Below, piece by piece: positions 4,904 through 10,099 of a DNA stretch of 10,099 nucleotides (positions are counted from its first letter, which is position 1; every line of letters starts with the position of its first letter). A program made the position numbers and the translations under genes. Location of the stretch: positions 1 through 10,099 of the forward strand of contig JACQOB010000051.1 of NCBI GenBank assembly GCA_016202745.1. The letters run 5' to 3'. Source of the stretch: Candidatus Aenigmatarchaeota archaeon (GTDB lineage: Archaea; Aenigmatarchaeota; Aenigmatarchaeia; QMZP01). The notes beneath the pieces are model-generated. The model saw only the letters and a program-made list of their open reading frames with translations, searched no databases and was not told where the DNA came from.

Positions 4904-6073
4904 TTAGAAAAGCGTGTGTCTTCTGCCTTCTGCGCGGTACAGCTTTCGTATCAGGAACGGCACTGCCATGGTGGTCACAAGGGCCATCAGGAGGATGGTT
5001 CCGTACAGTTCCTGCCCAAGCGCACCTGAGGTCAGCCCGAAAAGGGCGACAATCATCGCCACCTCCCCCCGCGGAATCATCCCTGTGCTGACTATAAGCG
5101 CATCCCGGCCGCCCATCCCGCTCATCCGCGCAGGAAGGTAGCATCCTGCGAGTTTTCCTGCAAAGGCCGCTATGAGCAGGGCGGGGAGGAACCAGCTTAT
5201 CAGCGTTACCTCTCTCAGGCTGACAAGGACCCCGAGTGAGACGAAGAAAACCGCTGAGAACAGCATCTCGTAGTAGTACGCTCCCTCCCGGTAGCTCTTT
5301 ATGCCGAGCGGTTCCAGGCTTAGCCCGGCAAGGAATGCCCCGACAATGGCGGACAGCCCGATGGCCTCGGCCAGGGTGCTGTAGCCGAACGCGATGGTCA
5401 TTGCCGCGATGATGGTCACCTGGAAATGCCCTGTCCTGGTGGCCCAGCGGTCCACGCGGAGGATGAGCCGTGAGAGGAGAGGGGTGAAGAGAAAGGTCGC
5501 TCCCACAAAAAGCGCGGCTGCCAGGACACGAAGCCCGATAGAGGCGAGGGAAACCTCGCTGCGGACGACTCCGGTTGTGATGGACAGCAGGATGAGGCCA
5601 AGGATATCGTCAATGACCGCAGCGCCTATGATAACCTTGGCGGTGGCTGTGGAGAGCTTTCCCAGCTCTTTCAGGACATTCGCGGTGATGGCTATGCTGG
5701 TGGCAGCCAGGGCGGTTCCGACAAATAGGGCTTGGAGGGTCCCGTAGCTGAAAAGAACCGTGACAAGGTAGCCCAGGATGAAGGGAATGATAACCCCTGA
5801 AAGGGCTATGAGGAAGTTCCTGCGCGTGTACACCTCGCGGAAGTTGCACTCCAGGCCGACCGTGAACAGCAGGAATATGGCCCCCAGCTCTGCAAGGGTG
5901 CGGACGATGTCGTTGTAGGTTATCAGCCCCAGTGCGCTGGGCCCTATGAGGATGCCGATGAGGATGGAGCCCACGACAGCAGACTGCCCTATCCGCACCG
6001 CAAGGGCATAGCCGAGCAGGGCTGCAAACAGGAACAGGCTCATCTGGAATCCCAGCGTTTCTGTCACTTGCAT
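4904..6073 (-). CDS. NapA/CPA2-type cation:proton antiporter
   Basis: A 389-residue integral membrane protein with about 12-13 hydrophobic segments. It matches the CPA2 (KefB/NapA) exchanger family, which trades Na+ or K+ for protons across the cytoplasmic membrane. GPSALGL (44-50) and FLLFTVGLE (67-75) are typical of the N-terminal half. TSIAIT (125-130) is the unwound helix 4 region. The paired aspartates D155-D156 in AAVIDDILGL form the ion-binding site. K307 in AFAGKLAG matches the lysine of electrogenic NapA-type members. GMIPRGEVAM (331-340) is the conserved C-terminal signature. There is no C-terminal TrkA-N domain, so a Kef-type ligand-gated channel is less likely. The gene starts 14 bases after the stop of an Lrp-type regulator and is probably in its operon. 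The start, ATG 6073, has only a weak ribosome site. Confidence 0.92.
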   Translation of the reverse strand: MQVTETLGFQMSLFLFAALLGYALAVRIGQSAVVGSILIGILIGPSALGLITYNDIVRTLAELGAIFLLFTVGLECNFREVYTRRNFLIALSGVIIPFILGYLVTVLFSYGTLQALFVGTALAATSIAITANVLKELGKLSTATAKVIIGAAVIDDILGLILLSITTGVVRSEVSLASIGLRVLAAALFVGATFLFTPLLSRLILRVDRWATRTGHFQVTIIAAMTIAFGYSTLAEAIGLSAIVGAFLAGLSLEPLGIKSYREGAYYYEMLFSAVFFVSLGVLVSLREVTLISWFLPALLIAAFAGKLAGCYLPARMSGMGGRDALIVSTGMIPRGEVAMIVALFGLTSGALGQELYGTILLMALVTTMAVPFLIRKLYRAEGRRHTLF

Positions 6074-6087
6074 CTTCTGCCCGGCTT

Positions 6088-6534
6088 TCAGCCTTCCTCC
6101 AGGACTATCTGCGTGACTGTCTTTTGAACCCCGTGGATGTTTCTCAGCTTCCGTATCAGGAATTCATCCAGCTCCTTTATGCTTGCCGTTCTCACCAGGA
6201 GCACGAGGTCTATTTCGCCTGTGACCGCGTATATCCTCTCTACTTCCGGGAATCTTCGCAGCTGCCGTTTCAGGCCTTCAAGCCCTTCCTTCCCTCCCAG
6301 GAGCTTTTCATGGTCTATGCCTGCCATGACAAAGGCACAGACGCCTCTGCCCAGCTTCTCGTAGTCAGGCTCTATGGTGAACCGCTGTATCGCCCCATCT
6401 TTCTTCAGCTTCCTGAACCGGTTGTGCACTGTGGTGATGGGCTGGCCCAGCCGCTTTGCCAGCTCCCTGACAGTGGCTCTGCTGTTCTGTTTCAGCTCCT
6501 CAATAATCTTCAGGTCTGTCTCGTCCAGGGTCAT
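6088..6534 (-). CDS. Lrp/AsnC family transcriptional regulator
   Basis: A 148-residue DNA-binding regulator of the Lrp/AsnC family. Residues 3-45 form the winged helix-turn-helix (LDETDLKIIEELKQNSRAT and the recognition helix around PITTVHNRFRKLKKDG). Residues about 65-140 form the RAM ligand-binding and oligomerisation domain, with VCAFVMAGID, the VERIYAVTGEIDLVLLVR core and a final IHGVQKTVTQIVL strand. Lrp proteins act as dimers or octamers and sense amino acids or other small molecules. The gene is followed after 14 bases by the antiporter, which suggests that it controls the antiporter and itself. An AT-rich promoter at about 6577-6592 and the palindromes at 6553-6560 and 6569-6576 lie upstream. 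Confidence 0.93.
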   Translation of the reverse strand: MTLDETDLKIIEELKQNSRATVRELAKRLGQPITTVHNRFRKLKKDGAIQRFTIEPDYEKLGRGVCAFVMAGIDHEKLLGGKEGLEGLKRQLRRFPEVERIYAVTGEIDLVLLVRTASIKELDEFLIRKLRNIHGVQKTVTQIVLEEG

Positions 6535-6552
6535 TTTTGCAGGGTCTTTAGC

Positions 6553-6592
6553 ACAATTGTTCCAGAAATATCGATAATTTATATATTTTTTG
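6553..6592 (-). promoter_or_regulatory. Promoter and possible operator of the Lrp-antiporter operon
   Basis: On the minus strand a TATA-rich block (AAAAATATATAAATTA, about 6577-6592) is followed by the palindromes TATCGATA (6569-6576) and ACAATTGT (6553-6560), and then the start codon at 6534. Palindromes overlapping the transcription start are where an autoregulating Lrp protein would be expected to bind. Confidence 0.5.
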
Positions 6593-6614
6593 TATTTTTT
6601 ACCACATTTTAAGG

Positions 6615-6694
6615 GATAAAATAATAAAGAAGCGGGAACTCCTTGTATCTTATTAGTAGTAGTAAATCAACAATTACAAACAAGGAATGGAGTG
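6615..6694 (+). promoter_or_regulatory. Promoter and leader of the six-gene operon
   Basis: GATAAAATAATAAA (6615-6628) is a plausible TATA region. Within the leader TCCTTGT (6640-6646) can pair with ACAAGGA (6680-6686). ACTCC (6638-6642) can alternatively pair with GGAGT of the ribosome site (GGAGTG, 6689-6694). The ribosome site ends 5 bases before ATG 6700. Confidence 0.4.
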
Positions 6695-6699
6695 TCAAA

Positions 6700-7026
6700 A
6701 TGAGCGGAAAAGACAGGTTTGGGATGCGTATTGTCACCTGCGAGTCTCGGCTTGATGAGCTGCTTTCAGGAGTCTGCAACTCTATTGAGGATGGCCAGCG
6801 CCCCCTCCGCAGCGCTGCATGGGATATCCGGAGCAGGGGCGTTGCGAACCGCTCTTTCGGGCTTGAAAGCAAGTGGGGCGGTTGCCTTTATCCGGGTTTC
6901 ATGGGAGACCGCAAAGCAGCATGTGCTCGCGTACACCGGTTCGGCAGACGGGCTGGAAACATGGGTGGATATAGACTTGGGAAGGAACTCCTGGAGGGCC
7001 AGCAGGATGTACGCGGCAATCGCTGA
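6700..7026 (+). CDS. First gene of the unknown operon, apparently frameshifted
   Basis: From ATG 6700, set by GGAGTG at 6689-6694, the frame runs 108 codons to a stop at 7024-7026. The first half (MSGKDRFGMRIVTCESRLDELL and onward) looks like a normal protein with mixed charged and hydrophobic residues. From about 6880 the frame becomes poor (many Arg, Gly and Cys in odd places). The +1 frame becomes good at the same point and continues to a stop at 7076-7078, inside the ribosome site of the next gene, which is the usual layout of this operon. Removing one G from GGGG at 6875-6878 would join the two into about 125 residues. I do not recognise a family. The reading could be a sequencing error, a decayed gene or programmed frameshifting. 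Confidence 0.5.
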   Translation: MSGKDRFGMRIVTCESRLDELLSGVCNSIEDGQRPLRSAAWDIRSRGVANRSFGLESKWGGCLYPGFMGDRKAACARVHRFGRRAGNMGGYRLGKELLEGQQDVRGNR

Positions 7027-7078
7027 GGCTGCTGATAGAAGCAGGGCGTACGCATGCTCGGGTTTGAGTGGCGGGTGA
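6880..7078 (+). other. +1-frame continuation of the gene at 6700
   Basis: In this frame the sequence reads VAFIRVSWETAKQHVLAYTG and then ETWVDIDLGRNSW...MYAAIAEAADRSRAYA. It uses codons such as AGG, GCA and GTG that are common in neighbouring genes, and its stop overlaps the next ribosome site. It has no good start of its own, so it is best read as the second half of the gene that begins at 6700. Confidence 0.45.
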
Positions 7079-7084
7079 AACAAA

Positions 7085-7513
7085 ATGTCAACAGATTATA
7101 GGCCGTCTTTAGCCGAAATAACGGCTCGAACATTTAGAGAGCTACGTGACGACAGCAGAAAGTTGGCAAAATCAGTCCCAAGAGCTGGGAGAATGCTCTT
7201 AGTTAATGCTGCTTTTTTGAACGCTGCGCCATATGGTGTTCCGACTGCTGCTTATATGATTTCTAAAAAGGATGGCACGGGTACCAGCTCACCAGAGGAA
7301 ATTTTTGGATTAGCAGGGGCAATTCTTGTAGGAGCGGGAGGATTAGTTCTTCAGATGTTGGCTTATAGGCAAGCAGCGGAAGATGGGCATCCAGAATATT
7401 GGCTGATACCTGTTGCCACAAATGCTGTGAGTGCAGCTTATGAAAAAGTGAGAGGCGTTAGGAACAGGCTAATTGATGAATTTACACAAGGGGATGAAAA
7501 ATGTCGCCTGTAA
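7085..7513 (+). CDS. Two-pass membrane protein, operon gene 2
   Basis: A 142-residue protein. A charged, helical N-terminus (residues 1-35, with FRELRDDSRKLAKS) is followed by hydrophobic segments at about 37-55 and 70-92. A semi-polar helix (EYWLIPVATNAVSAAYEKV) and a charged tail complete it. The segment before the last helix, AAEDGHPEYWLIPVATNAVS, resembles a recurrent pattern in uncharacterised DPANN membrane proteins, as far as I recall. No enzyme motif is seen. The start is supported by GGGTGA (7073-7078), 6 bases before ATG. Codon use is more AT-rich (TTA, AGA, GCT) than in the first gene. Its end overlaps the next gene by 13 bases, so the two are probably translated together. Confidence 0.7.
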   Translation: MSTDYRPSLAEITARTFRELRDDSRKLAKSVPRAGRMLLVNAAFLNAAPYGVPTAAYMISKKDGTGTSSPEEIFGLAGAILVGAGGLVLQMLAYRQAAEDGHPEYWLIPVATNAVSAAYEKVRGVRNRLIDEFTQGDEKCRL

Positions 7514-8232
7514 CAAGAGTGGGCAATGTCGAGATAATAACTCCATTGCCTGTACCCGCACTAGTCTCAGGTCCCCCTATGGACTGCCTGGAGTACATGC
7601 TCAGCCAAGGAGTGGCCTTTATGCCATTTTCAGGTGTGCTGCGGGAAAGGGTTTCAGATAAGGGGGGATTCTTCTGGGACTCGTGGATTACCGCAGGAGA
7701 TGTTGTGACAGTATATGGGGGCAAGGTCAAGGTAAGCCATGGCGGGGATGAGGTTTACCAGAAGGTCGTATCAGGAAAACCTGGTTTAGATGTTGAAGGA
7801 ATCTATCAGCTTTCAAGCGGGAATGCACTTAATCTGGAGGAAGTTATTTCCTCATTCCTACGAATGGAAGCTATTCAGGACAGCCCACGTTTTGTGTCAG
7901 CTTCGCGACATGATGCTGGCGTCCTGTCAGATTATAAGCGTGAGCTGGCAACAGAGATGTCTGAAAACGGACTTCTTAGGGCTGCAGCAGGGGATAATGG
8001 TTGGATATTGAGGCAGTATGCTAATGCGGCGCTTACTCTGCTCTTTGAAAAAGGCACAACCATTATGATGCCGCCCCATCTTATTGATGCGTCCGATTTG
8101 AATATGGGCGACGGCTTATATCTGATGCTTTGCAATGCAATAACAGATTCTGGCAGAGTAACTATCTGCAGGCTTGATGACGGCGCTCATCACGCCTTTG
8201 CCTTAAGGGAGTATCGTGCGGATGCAAAATGA
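7501..8232 (+). CDS. Soluble protein of unknown function, operon gene 3
   Basis: A 243-residue protein, the largest in this operon. It has no signal peptide or membrane helix. The N-terminal third is beta-rich with a Gly-rich stretch (DVVTVYGGKVKVSHGGDEVY, about 67-86). The middle (about 105-180) is helical and charged. The C-terminal third (about 181-230) has short strands with MGDGLYLMLCN and TICRLDDGAHHAF. I cannot place it in a family and no catalytic pattern is secure. The start at ATG 7501 is supported by AGGGGATGA (7488-7496), which lies within the end of the preceding gene. The gene ends in ATGA, shared with the start of the next one. This overlap suggests coupled translation and a joint function. 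Confidence 0.75.
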   Translation: MSPVTRVGNVEIITPLPVPALVSGPPMDCLEYMLSQGVAFMPFSGVLRERVSDKGGFFWDSWITAGDVVTVYGGKVKVSHGGDEVYQKVVSGKPGLDVEGIYQLSSGNALNLEEVISSFLRMEAIQDSPRFVSASRHDAGVLSDYKRELATEMSENGLLRAAAGDNGWILRQYANAALTLLFEKGTTIMMPPHLIDASDLNMGDGLYLMLCNAITDSGRVTICRLDDGAHHAFALREYRADAK

Positions 8233-8570
8233 CTGGAACAAAGCAGCCTGAGTATGGTGGGCACTCGCTGAAGCCTCTTATTTACTTTGTTTATCTGCTG
8301 TCACTCTTTTCTTTAGGCGGTCTATCTGGAACTGTTCTATCTATGTTCTTCAATAAACCGCCCGAACCAACGCCTGCTCCTCATCCTGTTTCTTACGTAA
8401 TACATCAGGTCGGGGATTTGAACAGCGATGGAATAAGTGACTTGGTTGTAAGGCTCAGCGAGGAGAACAGGGTGGTGTATGTCAGCCAGCTGGATGGGAC
8501 TTACGTAAGCTTGAAATCAAGTTTGGATAAGGAGCAAGAACGGATCGAAGGACTGCTGAACGAGCGTTAA
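8229..8570 (+). CDS. Single-pass protein with a calcium-loop-like motif, operon gene 4
   Basis: A 113-residue protein. About 15 polar residues precede one membrane helix (about 16-40). A proline-rich linker (KPPEPTPAPHP, 43-53) leads to a small domain with GDLNSDGISDLVV at 62-74. That segment has the D-x-N-x-D-G-x-x-D spacing of the calcium-binding loops of dockerin and FG-GAP/VCBS repeats, and the strand DLVV after it is typical of FG-GAP blades. A charged helix ends the protein (LDKEQERIEGLLNER). The single helix can be a signal anchor that places the C-terminus outside the cell, where calcium binding would make sense; this is inference. It overlaps the preceding gene by four bases (ATGA). 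Confidence 0.7.
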   Translation: MTGTKQPEYGGHSLKPLIYFVYLLSLFSLGGLSGTVLSMFFNKPPEPTPAPHPVSYVIHQVGDLNSDGISDLVVRLSEENRVVYVSQLDGTYVSLKSSLDKEQERIEGLLNER

Positions 8571-8604
8571 AGGTTTACTCAAGACAGAGGGAAAGAGCCG
8601 CAAA

Positions 8605-8973
8605 ATGCCAACAAATGCACAAGATTCCATTATTGACAGATTAGCGAATCATGATGTTAGAACACTTGATGTATTTGAGGTTGCAAGAGAATTAACTGGA
8701 TTGAAGGAGCGTAGAGACGCTGAGGGCGTTAGAAAACTGCGTGAGACCTATCTTGTTGGTGTAGGAAGATTATACCCTGTTCGAAATATTGATGAAGTTA
8801 GGGGGATTGTAGATGGAAATTTATTGTTTGCGGCCGGAATAGCGGATATTGTGAAGGGGTGTGGTTATGAAGCAAGCGGACAGCTACTCGTTACTCCCAG
8901 ACATGATGGTCCTGTGGCAAAGTTCTTTCAAGAAGCCATAGGATATCATTCAGCCAGTAAACGCAGGAAGTAA
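8605..8973 (+). CDS. Small soluble protein of unknown function, operon gene 5
   Basis: A 122-residue protein without membrane segments. The N-terminal half is helical and charged (IIDRLANHDVRT, VARELTGLKERRDAEGVRKL). The second half begins with RLYPVRNIDEVRGIVDG, has a short hydrophobic helix (LLFAAGIADIV) and ends in a basic tail (ASKRRK). No family is recognised. GAGGGAAAG (8587-8595) is a weak ribosome site before ATG 8605. The gene lies 34 bases after gene 4 and 5 bases before gene 6. Its codons are clearly AT-richer than those of gene 6, with many TTA, GAA and AGA. It may have been acquired separately. Confidence 0.65.
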   Translation: MPTNAQDSIIDRLANHDVRTLDVFEVARELTGLKERRDAEGVRKLRETYLVGVGRLYPVRNIDEVRGIVDGNLLFAAGIADIVKGCGYEASGQLLVTPRHDGPVAKFFQEAIGYHSASKRRK

Positions 8974-8978
8974 AGGAT

Positions 8979-9329
8979 ATGTCCATGTTGGAACACCCCC
9001 ATTACCATATAGGGAAAATGGGGCAGCGGTTAGGGAAAGGAGGGTATGATGCAGTATCCATGGAAGAGGTGCTGGGAATAGAGTTCAGGGACAACGATGG
9101 GGAACAGCTTAGGCTATTCCTGGCAGGGGAAGTGGAGTTTGCAAGGAGGTATGTTGAAGAGCGGTTAGTCCTCATGGAAGGGTTGGTTGAAAAGGTTGGC
9201 AGAAGGGGTATGCGGGCACAGGAACCTTGGCGGACTGCCTCTTTCGAATTTGGCGAATTTTACAGGCTTACTTCGCAAGGATGGGAGCTGTATCATGAAC
9301 TGTTTAGCCGCAGGGGGCGCAGAAGATAG
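8979..9329 (+). CDS. Small basic-tailed protein of unknown function, operon gene 6
   Basis: A 116-residue soluble protein. It has a His-rich N-terminus (MLEHPHYHIGKMGQRLGKGG), a region of acidic and hydrophobic helices (about 27-75, with RLFLAGEVEFARRYVEERLV), an aromatic segment (TASFEFGEFYRLTSQGWELYHELF, about 87-110) and the tail RRGRRR, which could bind nucleic acid or acidic membrane surfaces. No family is recognised. ATG 8979 has AAAGGAT just before it; ATG 8985 is a close alternative. It is the last gene of the operon and is followed by a T-tract and two hairpins. Confidence 0.65.
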   Translation: MSMLEHPHYHIGKMGQRLGKGGYDAVSMEEVLGIEFRDNDGEQLRLFLAGEVEFARRYVEERLVLMEGLVEKVGRRGMRAQEPWRTASFEFGEFYRLTSQGWELYHELFSRRGRRR

Positions 9330-9331
9330 GC

Positions 9332-9380
9332 GTTTTTTTGGCTACCGCACATTGCGGCATGTAGCGTGACAGCTCACGTT
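9332..9380 (+). terminator. T-tract and tandem hairpins after the operon
   Basis: Seven T residues (9332-9338) begin two bases after the last stop codon. Then CCGCA (9345-9349) pairs with TGCGG (9353-9357), extended by GCTA (9341-9344) with TAGC (9362-9365) across a CATG bulge. A second hairpin pairs CGTGA (9365-9369) with TCACG (9374-9378). This probably ends the operon transcript. Confidence 0.6.
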
Positions 9381-9395
9381 CTCTTATTTACCCCT

Positions 9396-9404
9396 CTATT
9401 ATAA
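9396..9404 (+). promoter_or_regulatory. Possible TATA box for hicB
   Basis: CTATTATAA is the best AT-rich candidate between the operon terminator and hicB. It predicts a start of transcription near 9428. Confidence 0.3.
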
Positions 9405-9445
9405 CTCCTTAACATCACAATATGCCTACCTGAAAGAAAAAACAT

Positions 9446-9715
9446 ATGAACTATGGGTTGTGTGTAACGAAATTCGGAGTGTGTCAGAATGCAAAAGAAA
9501 AAAGTGCAAAATTTTCCGTGATAATAGAAAAGGACGAAGATGGCTACTATGTAGGGTATGTGCCTTCTATAAGGGGCTGCCATACTCAGGGTAGGACATT
9601 AGATGAATTGATGAAGAACATTAAAGAGGCAATCCAGCTGTGCCTTGAGGTTGAGAGAAAAGATATTGAGCCAGAAAAGTTTGTCGGTGTTCAGAATGTC
9701 GAGGTTTCTGTATGA
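9446..9715 (+). CDS. hicB: HicB-like antitoxin
   Basis: An 89-residue frame. Residues 22-67 match the HicB/UPF0150 fold, with SVIIEKDEDGYYVGYVPSIR, then GCHTQG, TLDELMKNIKEAI and a helix. In HicAB modules the antitoxin binds and blocks the HicA mRNA interferase and often represses its own promoter. No C-terminal ribbon-helix-helix or Cro-type domain is present, as in short HicB forms. The start is doubtful. ATG 9446 has no clear ribosome site, and the first 20 residues do not look like HicB. A good ribosome site, GGAGTG (9477-9482), stands before ATG 9489, which is out of frame by one base across an A-rich run. The gene overlaps a HicA remnant (ATGA at 9712). Confidence 0.85.
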   Translation: MNYGLCVTKFGVCQNAKEKSAKFSVIIEKDEDGYYVGYVPSIRGCHTQGRTLDELMKNIKEAIQLCLEVERKDIEPEKFVGVQNVEVSV

Positions 9716-9792
9716 ATGGCAAGCTGCCTCTGCTTTCGCCAAAAGAACTGATAAAAATTCTCAATAGGATTATTCTGGAGAAACGAGTTTAA
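9712..9792 (+). pseudogene. hicA: Truncated HicA toxin remnant
   Basis: ATG 9712 overlaps the hicB stop in an ATGA junction. The frame reads MNGKLPLLSPKELIKILNRI and then ILEKRV followed by stop, 26 codons in all. The first 18 residues match the start of HicA proteins (K-L-P-x-L-S-x-K-E-x-I-K-x-L). Intact HicA is about 60-80 residues and has the GSHxxY segment with the catalytic histidine; none of that is present. The remnant ends 7 bases before the 3' end of tRNA-Ser. The toxin is therefore lost, probably by a deletion or insertion at the tRNA. Confidence 0.75.
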
Positions 9793-9799
9793 AACTAAG

Positions 9800-9883
9800 C
9801 GCCGCGGCCCGGATTTGAACCGGGATACCCTTTCGGGAACAAGCTCTCAAGGCTTGCGCAATGCCAGGTTATGCGACCGCGGC
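9800..9883 (-). tRNA. tRNA-Ser(UGA)
   Basis: On the minus strand the acceptor stem is GCCGCGG (9883-9877) with CCGCGGC (9807-9801), and the discriminator is G73 with no encoded CCA. The anticodon stem CAAGC/GCTTG encloses CTTGAGA, giving anticodon TGA for serine UCN codons. A long variable arm (TTCCCGAAAGGGTAT) confirms a class II tRNA. The T arm is CCCGG-TTCAAAT-CCGGG. No intron is present. Confidence 0.93.
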
Positions 9884-9916
9884 AAGCGGAGCTATTGCAG
9901 TTGAAAGGAGAGAAGA

Positions 9917-9927
9917 GTGTTTAAATG
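9917..9927 (-). promoter_or_regulatory. TATA box for tRNA-Ser
   Basis: On the minus strand the stretch reads GCATTTAAACA, about 35-45 bases before the mature tRNA. This gives a precursor with a leader of about 10 bases. Confidence 0.55.
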
Positions 9928-10013
9928 CTTTTCTGGACAGGGGTATGTCTGCCAACCGCTTGCAATGGCGCCCTGATAAGTCTGTTATCCCGAAACTGCT
10001 TCCGGTCACGAAA

Positions 10014-10097
10014 TTACTTCCGCTTTAGTTCGTTCCATACCTGTTGGGGTGTTTTGTAGTTTAGGCTCATGTGCGGCCGTTCGTGGTTGTAGTGCCG
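10014..10097 (-). CDS. Transposase C-terminus, rve integrase core (partial)
   Basis: The last 27 codons of a gene that enters from the right edge. They read RHYNHERPHMSLNYKTPQQV, then WNELKRK and stop. The YNxERPHxSLxYxTPxxV pattern is the hallmark C-terminus of DDE integrase-core (rve) transposases of the IS3/IS481 type; the exact family cannot be decided from this piece. The end of the element should lie between the stop codon (10014) and the tRNA-Ser promoter (about 9927). TGTTATCCCGAAAC at 9983-9996 is a possible terminal inverted repeat, but its partner lies outside the window. Confidence 0.8.
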   Translation of the reverse strand, partial: RHYNHERPHMSLNYKTPQQVWNELKRK

Positions 10098-10099
10098 CA

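Noticed and set aside
6766..7083. A 105-codon minus-strand frame with one hydrophobic stretch
   Set aside because: It lies opposite the first operon gene, has no promoter or ribosome site, and would be the only minus-strand gene within the operon.
1..10099. CRISPR array or long tandem repeats
   Set aside because: No regularly spaced repeats of 20 or more bases were seen. Only short inverted and direct repeats occur.

Overview
The window reads as part of an archaeal chromosome, probably from a small-genome DPANN lineage (Woesearchaeota/Pacearchaeota-like). The domain call is fairly secure. Promoters are archaeal TATA boxes of the TTTAAA/TTTATATA type, some 25 bases ahead of genes or leaderless starts, and the ribosome sites are GGGGGTGA-like. 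A tRNA-Val carries a canonical 37/38 intron with a bulge-helix-bulge fold, and tRNA genes lack an encoded CCA. T-tracts serve as terminators. The lineage call is an inference from the many small membrane and zinc-ribbon proteins.

Left part (1-3075). A DUF4349-type membrane protein lies on the minus strand. It shares a divergent promoter with a tiny membrane protein whose cysteine clusters flank a transmembrane hairpin. A polytopic membrane protein, a small helical protein with a structured leader, and a 122-residue membrane protein with a strong ribosome site and a hairpin/T-tract terminator follow on the plus strand.

Middle (3100-6600). An intron-containing tRNA-Val(GAC) is followed after 33 bases by a LOG/TIGR00725-type nucleotide-binding protein that shows no promoter of its own. 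A ten-cysteine protein converges on it. Next comes a region of about 280 bases with a TATA box and a set of nested helices, either a free non-coding RNA or a long leader, running into a double zinc-ribbon gene. On the minus strand an Lrp/AsnC regulator and a NapA/CPA2-type cation:proton antiporter form a two-gene operon.

Right part (6600-10099). This looks accessory. A plus-strand operon holds six short genes that I cannot assign to families: an apparently frameshifted first gene, a two-pass membrane protein, a 243-residue soluble protein, a single-pass protein with a calcium-loop-like motif, and two small soluble proteins. The genes overlap or nearly abut but differ in base composition. After tandem hairpins comes a HicB antitoxin whose HicA partner is cut to 26 codons and stops 7 bases from the 3' end of a tRNA-Ser(UGA) gene on the other strand. 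The window ends in the C-terminus of an rve-type transposase. The least explained parts are the structured RNA at 4235-4510 and the operon at 6640-9340.
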